Shown here piece after piece: positions 1-8,431 of a DNA stretch of 64,000 nucleotides (its first letter is position 1; each line of letters begins with the position of its first letter). The translations under genes and the position numbers were made by a program. The notes beneath the pieces are model-generated. The model had not been told where the DNA came from and did not search any database. It saw nothing but the letters and a program-made list of their open reading frames with translations. Source of the stretch: Chitinilyticum litopenaei DSM 21440 (GTDB lineage: Bacteria; Pseudomonadota; Gammaproteobacteria; Burkholderiales; Chitinibacteraceae); assembly GCF_000428145.1 (NCBI RefSeq), contig NZ_ATZJ01000001.1, positions 342,286-406,285 of the forward strand, read 5' to 3'.

Positions 1-63
1 GGTGCTACGTTTTGCCGGCCTTTCGCGGCTGCAGGGCTGGGCGCGCGGGTGGGAGTGCACATG

Positions 64-95
64 AACAAGGCCGTGCCCGCGGGCACGGCCTTGTT
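64..95. terminator. Perfect 32-bp palindrome, probable terminator
   Basis: Two 16-base arms (AACAAGGCCGTGCCCG and its complement) meet without mismatch just past the stop of the minus-strand zinc-ribbon gene. GTTGTTG follows on the plus strand, but there is no long T tract. It probably ends the minus-strand gene and perhaps a plus-strand gene lying left of the window. Bases 1-63 contain no gene I can recognise. Confidence 0.7.
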
Positions 96-112
96 GTTGC
101 GGTGGGCGCTGC

Positions 113-1336
113 TCAGGCGCTGAGCAGGCGGTAGCCGCATTCGCCGCAGAAGGCCGCCGCCAGATCATTGACGGTGCGGCATTGCGGACAGTCATGCGCC
201 TTGTGCGCCGCGCCGGTTTCCGGCATCGGCGGCTCGACCGCGCTGGCTGCCGGCGCCGTGGTGCTGGCGGTCAGGGGCGGGAGGTCGGCCAAGGGCGCGG
301 GCGGCGGTGCGCTGTCTGGCGCTTGCGCAAGCGGGTCGAGCGCGAGCGGTTCGAGCACCAGCGGTTCGAGCACCAGTGGGCTTGCGCTCACCGGGCTGGC
401 GGCCTGCTTGGTTTCTGGCGGGATGGCGGCGGCAGGCGCAGGGGCTTGCACGGTAGCCGCATCCGGTGCTGTGCTGTCGGCCGGCGGGGCGGCGGGACTG
501 GCATCGGCGGCGACTTCGGCAGGCGGGGTGGCCTCTGCCGGGGCTGCGGCCTCAGTCGAGGCCATTGCGGCGCTTGCCGCAGGTGCAGCGCTTGCGGTCG
601 TGGCACCTGCTGCCACTGGCGCGGCTGCCGGCTTGGTCTTCACCTTGCTGCGCGGCGCGGCGTCTGCAGCTTGCGGCGCGGGCTCGCCTTCGGCACTCAG
701 GCGCAGGGCGCGGGTATTGCGCTCGATCTGCACCAGCACCGGGATCAGCAGCGCCACGATAAAGGCGATCAGCGCGCCCAGCGCCAGTGTCACGCCGGAA
801 ATGCGCTCGGCCTGGGCGAGCTGCCGGGTGGTTTCGGTTTCGCTCAGATTGCGGCTGAAGCGGCTGAAATAGTACTCACTGAGCTGGTCGGCCGTGTTGT
901 CGCTGGCCCGACCGGTTTTGCGGTAATGCTGCAGCCCCTCGGCCAGAAAGTCGTCCCAGCCATCCAGCAACTGGTCGCGACGGTTTTCCGGAATATTCAC
1001 CAGCATGCGGATCACCTGCTCGGTGGTGATGCCGCGCACGGCATGGGTCTTGATGATTTCCAGAATCTGCTCGCCGTACTCGGTATTGAGCTTGACGATG
1101 ATTTCCTGGCTGGCCACATCGCCCTGCAGGCGATCAAGCTGGCGCAACTCGCCTTCTTCCTGCTGCTGGCTGAAGTCCGGCACCTTGAAGGCGTCGCCGC
1201 TGCGTGAGGCCACATAGACCAGCGCACCGAGAAAACCCAGCAGGGCCAGAACGGCAAAGCCGATGGCGACCATCTGGCCGGCGCGCAGCAGCAAGAGGGT
1301 AAAGCCGGAGGCATGGGGGACGTGCGTTGTGCTCAT
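113..1336 (-). CDS. Two-TM membrane protein with C-terminal zinc ribbon, unknown function
   Basis: 407 aa. The ATG at 1336 was chosen because the open frame upstream is low-complexity read-through. One transmembrane helix lies at about residues 20-45 and a second at about 175-200 (GVTLALGALIAFIVALLIPV); the roughly 130 residues between them are probably a periplasmic or cytoplasmic domain. A long Ala/Pro-rich linker follows, containing a tandem PLVLE repeat (15-bp DNA repeat near 345-375). The protein ends in a single zinc ribbon, CPQC...CGEC. The next gene upstream on the same strand is another zinc-ribbon membrane protein 71 bp away, so they may be co-transcribed. No enzymatic motif is visible. 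The membrane topology and zinc site are read directly; the function is unknown. Confidence 0.8.
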   Translation of the reverse strand: MSTTHVPHASGFTLLLLRAGQMVAIGFAVLALLGFLGALVYVASRSGDAFKVPDFSQQQEEGELRQLDRLQGDVASQEIIVKLNTEYGEQILEIIKTHAVRGITTEQVIRMLVNIPENRRDQLLDGWDDFLAEGLQHYRKTGRASDNTADQLSEYYFSRFSRNLSETETTRQLAQAERISGVTLALGALIAFIVALLIPVLVQIERNTRALRLSAEGEPAPQAADAAPRSKVKTKPAAAPVAAGATTASAAPAASAAMASTEAAAPAEATPPAEVAADASPAAPPADSTAPDAATVQAPAPAAAIPPETKQAASPVSASPLVLEPLVLEPLALDPLAQAPDSAPPPAPLADLPPLTASTTAPAASAVEPPMPETGAAHKAHDCPQCRTVNDLAAAFCGECGYRLLSA

Positions 1337-1407
1337 GATGAGTCCGTAGTGATCAGAATATGGGGGACAGCCCGGCCGCCGGGGCCGGAGCAGCAAGGGG
1401 CGGGCGC

Positions 1408-2316
1408 TCAGGCGCCGCCGGGGCGACGGGTGTCTTCCTCGCGCTTGCACTCGGGCGCTTCCGGGCGCTCGAAGCAGAGCTTGGTGCGGCAGGCTTCCAC
1501 CTTGAAGATATTGCTCTTGTTGGCGCACTCGGCGTAGCGCGCCGAGAAGGAGTTCTGCACTGGCGTAGCTGCTACCGGCGTGATCAGCGGAGTGGGTACC
1601 ACTGTGGCAATGGGTGTGGCGGTCGGTTTGGGCACGCGGGTCGGTTTGCTGCTTGGCGAGGGGCGCGCCGTCACGGGTGGCTGGCTGGGCAGGGCGGAGA
1701 CCACGGCCATGGCGCTGGCTGCCGGGCTGCTGGCCACGACGGCACTGCCGGCGGCGGCATGGCTGGCAAAGCCGGCCTTCGAGCCGCTGGGGCGCAGGAT
1801 CTCGACGGGCGCGCTGGCAGCCGGAGCCGCCGCAGGCTGCGAGGCAGCCGGCGTGCTCAGCGTGCTGTAGGCAAAGTAGCTGCCGCCCAGCAACACCAGC
1901 AGGCCCATGCCCAGAGCGCCCAGCACCAGCACGCCGCTCTTGCCGGGCGATGCCGGCCGCGCCGTCGCAGCCTTGGCCGGCGTGGCCGGCACGGCGGTCG
2001 CGGCGGGGGGGATGGTTGCCGCAGCCCAGGGATCGGGCGTCTGCGCTGCCGCGGTCGCGGCCGGGCTGGCCTCCACGCTGCTTGCGGGGAGCATCTCCGC
2101 GCCTGGCTGTGTCACGGCAGCGGCCGTGGAGGGCGCACTCGCAGCCGTGACACTGGTGGCCGTCTGCAGCGGCTTGCCGCAGGCCAGACAGAATTTGCTG
2201 CCGGCCGGATTGCTGCTCTGGCAGGACGGGCAGGACAGGGTGAGCGCACAGCCGCACTGCTGGCAGAATTTGGCGTGGTCTTTATTGCTGTAATGGCATT
2301 GCGGGCACTGCGACAT
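1408..2316 (-). CDS. Double zinc-ribbon single-TM protein, unknown function
   Basis: 302 aa. The ATG at 2316 places CPQC at residues 4-7; a TTG at 2343 would add nine residues. Two consecutive zinc ribbons (CPQC...CQQC and CPSC...CLAC) occupy residues 4-47. A Pro/Ala-rich linker follows, then a hydrophobic helix (LVLGALGMGLLVLLGGSYFA) near residue 140, then another low-complexity stretch and a Cys-containing C-terminal tail (ECANKSN...CRTKLCFE...ECK). Proteins of this layout in proteobacteria are usually annotated only as zinc-ribbon domain-containing. It lies directly upstream of the other zinc-ribbon protein on the same strand, suggesting a two-gene unit. The function is not known. Confidence 0.8.
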   Translation of the reverse strand: MSQCPQCHYSNKDHAKFCQQCGCALTLSCPSCQSSNPAGSKFCLACGKPLQTATSVTAASAPSTAAAVTQPGAEMLPASSVEASPAATAAAQTPDPWAAATIPPAATAVPATPAKAATARPASPGKSGVLVLGALGMGLLVLLGGSYFAYSTLSTPAASQPAAAPAASAPVEILRPSGSKAGFASHAAAGSAVVASSPAASAMAVVSALPSQPPVTARPSPSSKPTRVPKPTATPIATVVPTPLITPVAATPVQNSFSARYAECANKSNIFKVEACRTKLCFERPEAPECKREEDTRRPGGA

Positions 2317-2514
2317 GATCGTGGGCGCGGAAGAATGGAACAATGCGCCACATTACAATAGCTTTCGACATGCTTATCAATGAGCTTGATCACAGCCGGG
2401 GCATTCTGTATTGAATTGGCGACGCCGGCAGTGCGCGCCTGTCATGCGGGCGGGAGGACGGGCTGGCACGCCACAGCACACAGCCATGGCCGGCGCCGTG
2501 CTGGATTTTTGCAT

Positions 2515-2563
2515 GGGTATGAGTCTGCAGCCAATGGTGAGCATGAGCTGCATGGCAATACCT
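2515..2563. repeat. GGGTAT element, 49-bp class
   Basis: Starts GGGTAT and ends AATACCT, with AGCC at element positions 15-18. Intergenic. Confidence 0.75.
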
Positions 2564-2604
2564 CGTGTCAATTGCTGGCACCCATCGCGCCGGGCCGGCC
2601 AGAT

Positions 2605-2630
2605 GCCGAATCTGCCTGGGCAGATTCGGC
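2605..2630. terminator. Strong hairpin downstream of the 23-aa ORF
   Basis: GCCGAATCTGC and its exact complement form an 11-bp stem with a four-base CTGG loop. It lies 21 bp past the stop of the small minus-strand ORF. There is no clear T tract, so termination efficiency is uncertain. Confidence 0.5.
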
Positions 2631-2651
2631 CCGGCCAGCTGGTGCGTGGGT

Positions 2652-2723
2652 TCAGCGCGCAGCCGGGCTGGTGCGCGTCCAGAGTTCGGCCATGCGTTCA
2701 AGTTTGCGGATCAGGGTTTGCAT
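2652..2723 (-). CDS. Probable 23-aa small protein
   Basis: The ORF starts with ATG at 2723 and encodes a short basic, amphipathic peptide beginning [15 protein letters not shown]. An excellent ribosome binding site, AAGGAG, lies seven bases upstream of the ATG, much better than those of most genes in the window, and a strong hairpin follows the stop. No homologue is recognised. The leading basic helix resembles many small membrane-associated peptides, but that is only a compositional remark. The strong Shine-Dalgarno and following hairpin support a real gene; its length leaves doubt. Confidence 0.45.
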   Translation of the reverse strand: MQTLIRKLERMAELWTRTSPAAR

Positions 2724-2901
2724 TGCGGTTCTCCTTGGTGTGGTGCAGCCATTGTGCCGCCTGCCGGGCTGGCGCCGCTGCGTAAAACTACCCGCGCCGC
2801 CGGCCACAATTCCCGCGCGCTGCGGGTTGCTGCGGAAGTCCGGGGCGGATTTCGGGCACAATGGGCGCCGTCATTCATCGTGCCGCCAAGAGACGTTCAT
2901 C

Positions 2902-3363
2902 ATGCTGCAACTCGCGCTGCAAACCGAAACCCGCGCCAGCGGCCTGCCCACGGAAATCCAGCTGCGCCAGTGGGCCGAAGCCGCCCTGCAGGCCGGCGTA
3001 GCCAATGCCGAAATCACCTTCCGCATTGTCGATACCGACGAGGGCCGGCAGCTCAACCGTGACTACCGTGGCAAGGATTACGCCACCAATGTGCTGACTT
3101 TCACCTTTGACGACGACATGCCGGCACTGCCCGGCCTGCCCTTGCTGGGTGACATCGTGTTCTGTGCGCCGGTGGTCGAGCGTGAAGCCGCGGAACAGGG
3201 CATCAGCCTCGAAGCCCACTACGCACACCTGACGGTACACGGCGTGCTGCACCTGCAGGGCTTTGATCACCTGGACGACGACGAAGCCGAGGAAATGGAA
3301 GGGCTGGAAACGCACATCCTCGCCGGCCTCGGCTACGCCGACCCGTATGCGGCAGAGAAATAA
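2902..3363 (+). CDS. ybeY: Endoribonuclease YbeY (16S rRNA maturation)
   Basis: 153 aa, the usual length. YbeY is a metal-dependent RNase needed for 16S rRNA 3'-end processing and 70S quality control. The zinc-binding signature [11 protein letters not shown] is intact near residue 115, and the family motifs [16 protein letters not shown] and [10 protein letters not shown] are present. The ATG at 2902 was chosen because residues before it are not conserved. In most proteobacteria ybeY sits between phoH and corC-lnt. Here phoH is absent and corC-lnt lies about 5.9 kb downstream, separated by unrelated genes and a REP/RAYT insertion region. Confidence 0.96.
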   Translation: MLQLALQTETRASGLPTEIQLRQWAEAALQAGVANAEITFRIVDTDEGRQLNRDYRGKDYATNVLTFTFDDDMPALPGLPLLGDIVFCAPVVEREAAEQGISLEAHYAHLTVHGVLHLQGFDHLDDDEAEEMEGLETHILAGLGYADPYAAEK

Positions 3364-3393
3364 GCCGGATATGGCATCAGTCTGGCGCGGAGC

Positions 3394-4548
3394 CTACATG
3401 CGATGCTCGCCTTCGCGCGCCTTCTTGATCACGCCCTCAAGCATGCGCTTGCTGTCTTCCTGGGCAGCCTTGTCCAGCGCGGCGCGTTCAGTTTCGCTTA
3501 ATGGCGTTTGTGCGGCTTCGTGCTGCAGCTGCGCGTTTGCGGCGGGAACCCCGGCTGGCGCTGCGCTGGCCGCCAGATTCTGGCAATAGCTGACGGCTTC
3601 GGGCGAGTTGTTTGCCCAGGCCGTGACATCAAGGCGTGCATCCAGCCCCATCAGCAGTGCGCGGGTGGTCACCCGGTCATTCGCCAGGCAGGCGGCATAG
3701 GCAAATCGCGACTTGTTCCAGTCGGTGGGGTAGCGCTGAACCAGCGTTTCGAACGCCGGTTTCAGCTTTTCCCAGCGCAGCAGGCTGTTGCGAAACAGCT
3801 GGTTGTCGAAGTAGATCAGGCCCGAATAGATTTCCGCGTACAGCATCTGCCTATCGCTGGATTTGCGTGTGGCCCTCATGACCAATTCGTCCACTTGCGC
3901 GTAGCTGCCGCCCCATTTGGGGAGCAGGTCCACTGCGGCGATCTGGTAGAGCGGGGTGTAATCGGGGTAACGCCGGATGCCTTCATCCAGCAGCTCGGCA
4001 AGTTCACCGAACTTGTCCACGGCAGCCAGCCGGTTGGCCAGAATCATTTCCGTATACCACCACGGCGTATTGCGGACTTTTGCCGGCGCGGCGAGCAGCA
4101 GCTCGCGGGCATTGTTCGCATGGGTGCGGATACGTCGCCAGTTTTCCTCCGGCACATCCTTGGCCAGTTTGCTGCCACGCAATTCCCAGGCCTGCTGCAT
4201 TTCGACCTTGGCGGCAAAAATCCATGCGGCACTGGAGTTGGGATAGGCCTTGCGCCAGCGGCCGGCCTTTTCCAGCTGGCGGCGGTAAGCGCTGTCGTTG
4301 TTGCGTGTCTGTTTCGCAAGATACTCAAGGCCATTGGCCAGCACGACCAGTGTAGGGGCGCCGTCGGGCGTGCGTACCCTGGGCGACAGGTAAGGGGTGT
4401 AGCTGGCTTCGGCGGCGGCAAAGTCTTCATTGACCAGCGCGAGTACCAGCCGCCCGGTCAGTGCGGTGCGTTCTTCGTTGGCGGTGAGCGCGCCGGCACT
4501 GGCGCTGCAGAGCAGCAAGACACCCGCGGCCATGAGGGATTTGAACAT
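3394..4548 (-). CDS. Secreted or periplasmic helical-repeat-like protein, unknown
   Basis: 384 aa with a clear Sec signal peptide (MFKSLMAAGVLLLCSASAGA). The mature part is mostly helical, with recurring Trp/Tyr-rich pieces (NTPWWYTEMILANRL, RRYPDYTPLY, RYPTDWNKSRFAYAACLA), reminiscent of TPR-like or DUF4034-like proteins. No catalytic motif is seen. It is followed upstream on the same strand by the remnant of a paralogue (4576-5139) sharing NTPWWY, RRYP and DWNKS motifs in the same order, so the pair arose by tandem duplication. It is convergent with ybeY. The family assignment is an inference from pattern alone. Confidence 0.75.
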   Translation of the reverse strand: MFKSLMAAGVLLLCSASAGALTANEERTALTGRLVLALVNEDFAAAEASYTPYLSPRVRTPDGAPTLVVLANGLEYLAKQTRNNDSAYRRQLEKAGRWRKAYPNSSAAWIFAAKVEMQQAWELRGSKLAKDVPEENWRRIRTHANNARELLLAAPAKVRNTPWWYTEMILANRLAAVDKFGELAELLDEGIRRYPDYTPLYQIAAVDLLPKWGGSYAQVDELVMRATRKSSDRQMLYAEIYSGLIYFDNQLFRNSLLRWEKLKPAFETLVQRYPTDWNKSRFAYAACLANDRVTTRALLMGLDARLDVTAWANNSPEAVSYCQNLAASAAPAGVPAANAQLQHEAAQTPLSETERAALDKAAQEDSKRMLEGVIKKAREGEHRM

Positions 4549-4575
4549 CGGCAGGACTCCTGGTGATTCTGGTGA

Positions 4576-5139
4576 TTACAGCGTAATGCCGTCCTGCTTT
4601 TCCGCCGGATTGGCCCAGCGCTGGCACTTCTTGAGGTAGGACTGCCCGCCCGCGCTCCACGCATCCAGGCTCACCCTCGGGCCGAGTTCGGCCAGCAGCC
4701 TGCGCGCCACGGCCTGGTCGCCGGCGACACAGGCAAAGTAGGCGTAGCCGGATTTGTTCCAGTCGCTCGGATAACGGCGCAGCAGGTCGTCGAAGGCCGC
4801 GCGCATCAGTGGCCATTCCGCCTTGCCGTCGATGAAAAGCCTGCCGCGGTACTGGCTCCAGTCGGCGTACCAGTAAATGCGGGCATACATCGATTGCCCA
4901 TCCTGCGCGCTGTTGCCGGCCTGTTTGGCAAACTGGGCCAGGGCCGCAGTATCCGCGCCGGCTTTGGACGTCAGATCGACGGTATGCTCGAAAAAAATCG
5001 GGTAATAAGCCGGATGGCGTCGCAGGCCCTCGGCAACCATCGCCGAATGCTCCTGTGCCGTATCGGAGGTGGCGAGGCGCTCGATATTGATCAGGCTTGA
5101 GTACCACCAAGGGGTATTGCGCACCGCTGCCGGCGCCTC
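4576..5139 (-). pseudogene. 5'-truncated paralogue of the neighbouring secreted protein
   Basis: About 187 codons align in order with the C-terminal half of the adjacent 384-aa gene: VRNTPWWY, RRHPAYYPIF, MYARIYWYADWS, RRYPSDWNKSGYAYFACVAG, and a Trp-Ser-Gly segment near the end. Homology stops abruptly at about 5139, where a REP-type palindrome (5148-5256) begins. The signal peptide and first half are missing and are not found to the right of the REP/RAYT block. The open frame continues in phase through the REP element to a GTG at 5250, but that part is palindrome sequence. It is most likely a decayed gene, broken by the repeat insertion or a linked deletion. Confidence 0.75.
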
Positions 5140-5147
5140 CAGCCGAG

Positions 5148-5256
5148 TAGGGTGCGCAAATCCTGATTTGCGCACGCGGTGCGATCGTTGAACATGCGCC
5201 CCGGTTCGGGCGAACCGCTTCCGGTGCGCAAACCCCAGCGGGATTTGCACACCCTA
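5148..5256. repeat. REP/BIME-like palindromic element R1
   Basis: Outer ends GTAGGGTG and CACCCTAC are inverted copies. Inside are three hairpins: GTGCGCAAAT/ATTTGCGCAC (5152-5175), CGGTTC/GAACCG (5202-5217), and GTGCGCAAACCC/GGGATTTGCAC (from 5224). The same architecture recurs at 5358-5470 and partly at 6044-6188, on both sides of the RAYT gene. Confidence 0.85.
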
Positions 5257-5284
5257 CCATCGGGTATTCCATCTCGATTTTCAT

Positions 5285-5343
5285 GGGTATGCCACCGCAT
5301 GCTTTTGCATGTAATGGCTATATCGGCATGCCGTTGCGGGTAT
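5285..5343. repeat. GGGTAT element, 59-bp class
   Basis: GGGTAT at both ends as direct copies, exactly 59 bp. The interior is divergent (GCATGC rather than AGCC). It sits between REP elements R1 and R2. Confidence 0.6.
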
Positions 5344-5357
5344 TGGTTTATGGGGCC

Positions 5358-5470
5358 GTGGGGCGTGCGCAAATCCTGATTTGCGCACGCGGTGCGGTCG
5401 TTGAACATGCGCCCCGGTTCGGGTGAACCGCTTCCGGTGCGCAAACCCCTGCGGGATTTGCACACCCCAC
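5358..5470. repeat. REP/BIME-like palindromic element R2
   Basis: Near-identical to R1 in the hairpin order and the spacer around GTTGAACATGCGCCCCGG. Outer ends GTGGGGCGTG and CACACCCCAC. It ends 61 bp before the RAYT start codon. Confidence 0.85.
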
Positions 5471-5531
5471 GATGTTTTTCCTTGCAGGTGGCGTGTGCCA
5501 ATAATGGACCTTCCCTTCTCCGGGGCTGTCC

Positions 5532-6047
5532 ATGTCGCGCTACCGCCGTTCACGCCTCGCCGGGGCAAGTTATTTCTTTACCGTGGTTACGTATCGCCGC
5601 CAGCGCATCCTCACCGATGCCGCCGTGCGGCGTGCCTTGCACGACGCGATTGTGCGGGTGCGGCAACGCTATCCGTTCGTCATTGATGCCTGGGTGCTGC
5701 TGCCCGATCATCTGCACGCAATCTGGACGCTGCCACCCGGCGATGCGGATTACGCCTTGCGCTGGCGCTGGATCAAGCGCCTGGTCACGCGCGCAGTGGC
5801 GGGTGACTATGCGCGCCCGGACTGGCGGACTGCCTCACACTGCGCGCGGCGCGAAGCGACGCTCTGGCAACGACGCTTCTGGGAGCATCAAATCCGTGAC
5901 GCGGCCGATTACGCGGCGCATGTCGATTATGTGCATTTCAACCCGGTGAAACACGGCCTGGTGGCTGCTGCTGCGGACTGGCCGCATTCCACCTTTCACC
6001 GCTGGCTGGCGGCTGGTGCCTATCCGCCGGACTGGGGTGGCCGTTGA
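5532..6047 (+). CDS. REP-associated tyrosine transposase (RAYT, Y1/HUH family)
   Basis: 171 aa. The HUH motif HLHAIW is preceded by LLPD (residues about 58-65) and the catalytic Tyr lies in YVHFNPVKHGLV near residue 135, both hallmarks of the TnpA-REP/RAYT branch of IS200/IS605-like single-strand transposases. RAYTs are known to bind and cleave REP hairpins. Here the gene is flanked by R2 on the left, and R3 begins at its stop codon. The frame is intact and all family motifs are present, so it may be active, domesticated or only recently silenced. Confidence 0.93.
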   Translation: MSRYRRSRLAGASYFFTVVTYRRQRILTDAAVRRALHDAIVRVRQRYPFVIDAWVLLPDHLHAIWTLPPGDADYALRWRWIKRLVTRAVAGDYARPDWRTASHCARREATLWQRRFWEHQIRDAADYAAHVDYVHFNPVKHGLVAAAADWPHSTFHRWLAAGAYPPDWGGR

Positions 6048-6188
6048 GCATGCACCACGGTTTGGGTGAACGGCTTCCGGTGCGCAAACCCCTGCGGGAT
6101 TTGCACGTCCTGCTCGCTTTGAACATGTGCCTCGCTGCGGGTGCAATGTTTCGGTGCGCAAACCCCTTCGGGATTTGCACACCCTACC
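6044..6188. repeat. REP/BIME-like palindromic element R3 (two REP units)
   Basis: Starts at the RAYT stop with a diverged copy of the TTGAACATGC/CGGTT spacer, followed by GTGCGCAAACCC/GGGATTTGCAC. A second unit is at 6152-6185. Its right flank (ACCATCGGGT) is the same as the right flank of R1, showing the copies share more than the hairpins. Confidence 0.8.
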
Positions 6189-6205
6189 ATCGGGTTTTTC
6201 ATGAG

Positions 6206-6264
6206 GGGTATATGGTTTTATCCCCTTTTTTGATTTGGCTGTAAATGTATGGGTGGTTGGGTAT
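6206..6264. repeat. GGGTAT element, 59-bp class
   Basis: GGGTAT direct ends 59 bp apart. It lies between R3 and the 3' end of the minus-strand peptidase gene. Confidence 0.65.
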
Positions 6265-6316
6265 TGCTTTTCGTGGCCGTCGGGGCGCGCATTGCAGCTG
6301 CGCGCCGGTCTGGCGT

Positions 6317-8350
6317 TCAGTCGTCCAGCAGCTGCTGGTACAGATACACCAGCACCCGCGCCAGTTCTTCCGCCGTTTGTTCCTGCGCGGTGTTGCCACC
6401 GTGGCCGCCGCCGTCGGTTTCCAGGAACAGCGCCGGCTGGCCGAGCGCGTGCAGCCTGGCGACCATCTTGCGCGCGTGCGCGGGGTGCACGCGGTCGTCC
6501 TGGCGGCTGGTGGTGAACAGCGCGCGCGGGTAAGGCGAAACGCTGGCCGGGGCGATGTGGTGGTAGGGCGAGTAGGCGGCGAGCGCGGCGCCCTCGGTTT
6601 CGTCGTCCGGGTCGCCGTATTCGTCGAGCCAGCTGGCGCCGGCGTGCAGCTCCGCGTAGCGCAGCATGTCGAGCAGCGGCACCTCGCAGACAACGGCGTT
6701 GAACAGCTCCGGGCGCTGCACGAGGCAGGTGCCGACCAGAAGGCCGCCGTTGCTGCCGCCTTCAATCCCCAGCCGTCGCGCGCTGGTGACGCCGCGCGCG
6801 ATCAGATCCTCAGCGACCGCGATAAAGTCGTCGAAGCTGGTCTGGCGTTTTTCCTTCAGCGCGGCCTCGTGCCAGACCGGGCCGAATTCGCCACCGCCGC
6901 GGATATTGGCGAGCACGAAGGCACCGCCCTGTTCCAGCCACTGCTTGCCAAAATGATCCAGATAGTAGGGCATCATCGGCAGCGCAAAGCCGCCGTAGCC
7001 ATAGAGTAGTGTCGGGGTATTGCCATCCAGCTCAATACCTGATTTGGCTACAAGGAAATACGGTATGGACGTACCGTCGCGGCTTGTCGCGTGGTGCTGG
7101 GTGACGGCAAAGGGGGCGGCGTCGAAGGCCGGCGGCTGCGCGCGCAGCAACTCGGGCGCGGCGTTGCTGGCGAGGTCGTAGCGGTACAGCCCGGCCGGGG
7201 TGAGGAAATTGCTGAAGTTGTAGACGAGCACGTCCGACTGCCAGGGCTGGTCGACGAATTCGATCACGCCGCTTTGCGGCAGCGGGTTGGCGAAGGCCTC
7301 CCACGCCTCGCCCGCGCGGCGGAAGGTCAGGAGCCGGCTCTGCACGTTCTTGGTGATGATCACCGCCAGCCCGTTCAGCGTGGCTTCCAGCATCACATAG
7401 CTTTGCTCTGGCGCAGGCGCAAACAGCAGCGTGGCGGCGCCCAGTTCGCCGGTATCGGCGTCGGCGCGAATGGCTACGAGGCTGCCAGCCGGATACCGGG
7501 TGCCCTGGTATTTCCAGTCCATGTCGAGCTTGAGCAGCAGTTCACCGTGGCTGAAGGCTTCCAGCTCGCAGCGCGGCGGCAATTTCAATTGGCTAATGTC
7601 GCCGGCGGCGTCGATGTGGAAATAGGCCTTCTGATAGAAACTGAGCGAGGCTTCGATGACGTCGAACGGCGTCTGGTCGGCATCGAGAAAGCGCCAGGCC
7701 GACACCATCATCGCATCGGGCTCCAGCGCCAAGAGCGACAGCGCGTCGCCCCAGTCCTGCCCGCGCTGCAAGAGCACCGCCTCGCGCGAATAGCCGGATT
7801 CGGTCAGCTGGTCGTCGTCCCAGGCCGGGCAGACGAACACCGAATCGGGGTCGCGCCAGGCGATGTCGCTCTTGCCCAGCGGAAAGTGAAAGCCATCGGC
7901 GACAAAGGCGCGCGCTTCCACGTCGTATTCGCGGCAGACGGTGGCATCGGAGCCGCCCGGCGACAGCGTGAGCAGGCAGCGCTCCGGGGCGAGCGTGCAG
8001 TGATCGACACCGTCGAGATACCAGTCGACCTGCTCGGCGGCCGCCAGGGCATCAATGTCCAGCACGATGTCCCACGCGGTCTGCGCGGCGCGATAACTGT
8101 CCCATGTCGTGCGGCGGTACACGCCGCGCGGGTTCTCGGCGCTCTGGTGAAAGTGATACAGCCAGCCGCCGTGTTCAGAACAATACGGAATCTGCCGCGT
8201 GTCGCGCAGCGTCGCGAGGATGTCGGCCGCCAGCGGCGCCATGCGCGGATCGGTGTCGAGCGCCGCGCGGGTCAGCGCGTTCTGTTCGGCGACCCAGGCG
8301 AGCGCGGCGGGTGAGTCGAGGTCTTCGAGGTGGCGGAAAGGATCGGTCAC
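6317..8350 (-). CDS. Prolyl oligopeptidase family serine peptidase (S9A)
   Basis: 677 aa, normal length for prolyl oligopeptidase. It has an N-terminal beta-propeller region followed by an alpha/beta-hydrolase domain. The catalytic triad is readable: Ser533 in GGSNGGLL, Asp618 or 619 in RQDDRVHPAH, and His650 in DGGGHGG. There is no signal peptide, so it is probably cytoplasmic and trims short proline-containing peptides. It starts MTDPFRHLEDLDSP, matching the family's start. It is a single gene, with the DUF454 gene beginning 81 bp upstream on the same strand and repeats downstream. Confidence 0.94.
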   Translation of the reverse strand: MTDPFRHLEDLDSPAALAWVAEQNALTRAALDTDPRMAPLAADILATLRDTRQIPYCSEHGGWLYHFHQSAENPRGVYRRTTWDSYRAAQTAWDIVLDIDALAAAEQVDWYLDGVDHCTLAPERCLLTLSPGGSDATVCREYDVEARAFVADGFHFPLGKSDIAWRDPDSVFVCPAWDDDQLTESGYSREAVLLQRGQDWGDALSLLALEPDAMMVSAWRFLDADQTPFDVIEASLSFYQKAYFHIDAAGDISQLKLPPRCELEAFSHGELLLKLDMDWKYQGTRYPAGSLVAIRADADTGELGAATLLFAPAPEQSYVMLEATLNGLAVIITKNVQSRLLTFRRAGEAWEAFANPLPQSGVIEFVDQPWQSDVLVYNFSNFLTPAGLYRYDLASNAAPELLRAQPPAFDAAPFAVTQHHATSRDGTSIPYFLVAKSGIELDGNTPTLLYGYGGFALPMMPYYLDHFGKQWLEQGGAFVLANIRGGGEFGPVWHEAALKEKRQTSFDDFIAVAEDLIARGVTSARRLGIEGGSNGGLLVGTCLVQRPELFNAVVCEVPLLDMLRYAELHAGASWLDEYGDPDDETEGAALAAYSPYHHIAPASVSPYPRALFTTSRQDDRVHPAHARKMVARLHALGQPALFLETDGGGHGGNTAQEQTAEELARVLVYLYQQLLDD

Positions 8351-8431
8351 GGCGGCATCGCTGGCGGCAAAAGCGCGATTATCCGGCAGATTGCTGCCGG
8401 CAGGCCAATCACTTGGGGCGTCGGCGGGACA

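Larger units (their letters stand above)
2317..2651. other. Intergenic stretch with no conserved gene
   Basis: Between the zinc-ribbon gene and the 23-aa ORF I see one 49-bp GGGTAT element (2515-2563) and one strong hairpin (2605-2630). Longer open frames exist on both strands, but they have random-looking composition and no ribosome binding site. Confidence 0.6.

Noticed and set aside
4427..5284. Long minus-strand frame overlapping the secreted gene and the paralogue remnant
   Set aside because: Composition is shadow-like; the true coding frame, with matching motifs to the neighbour, is different.
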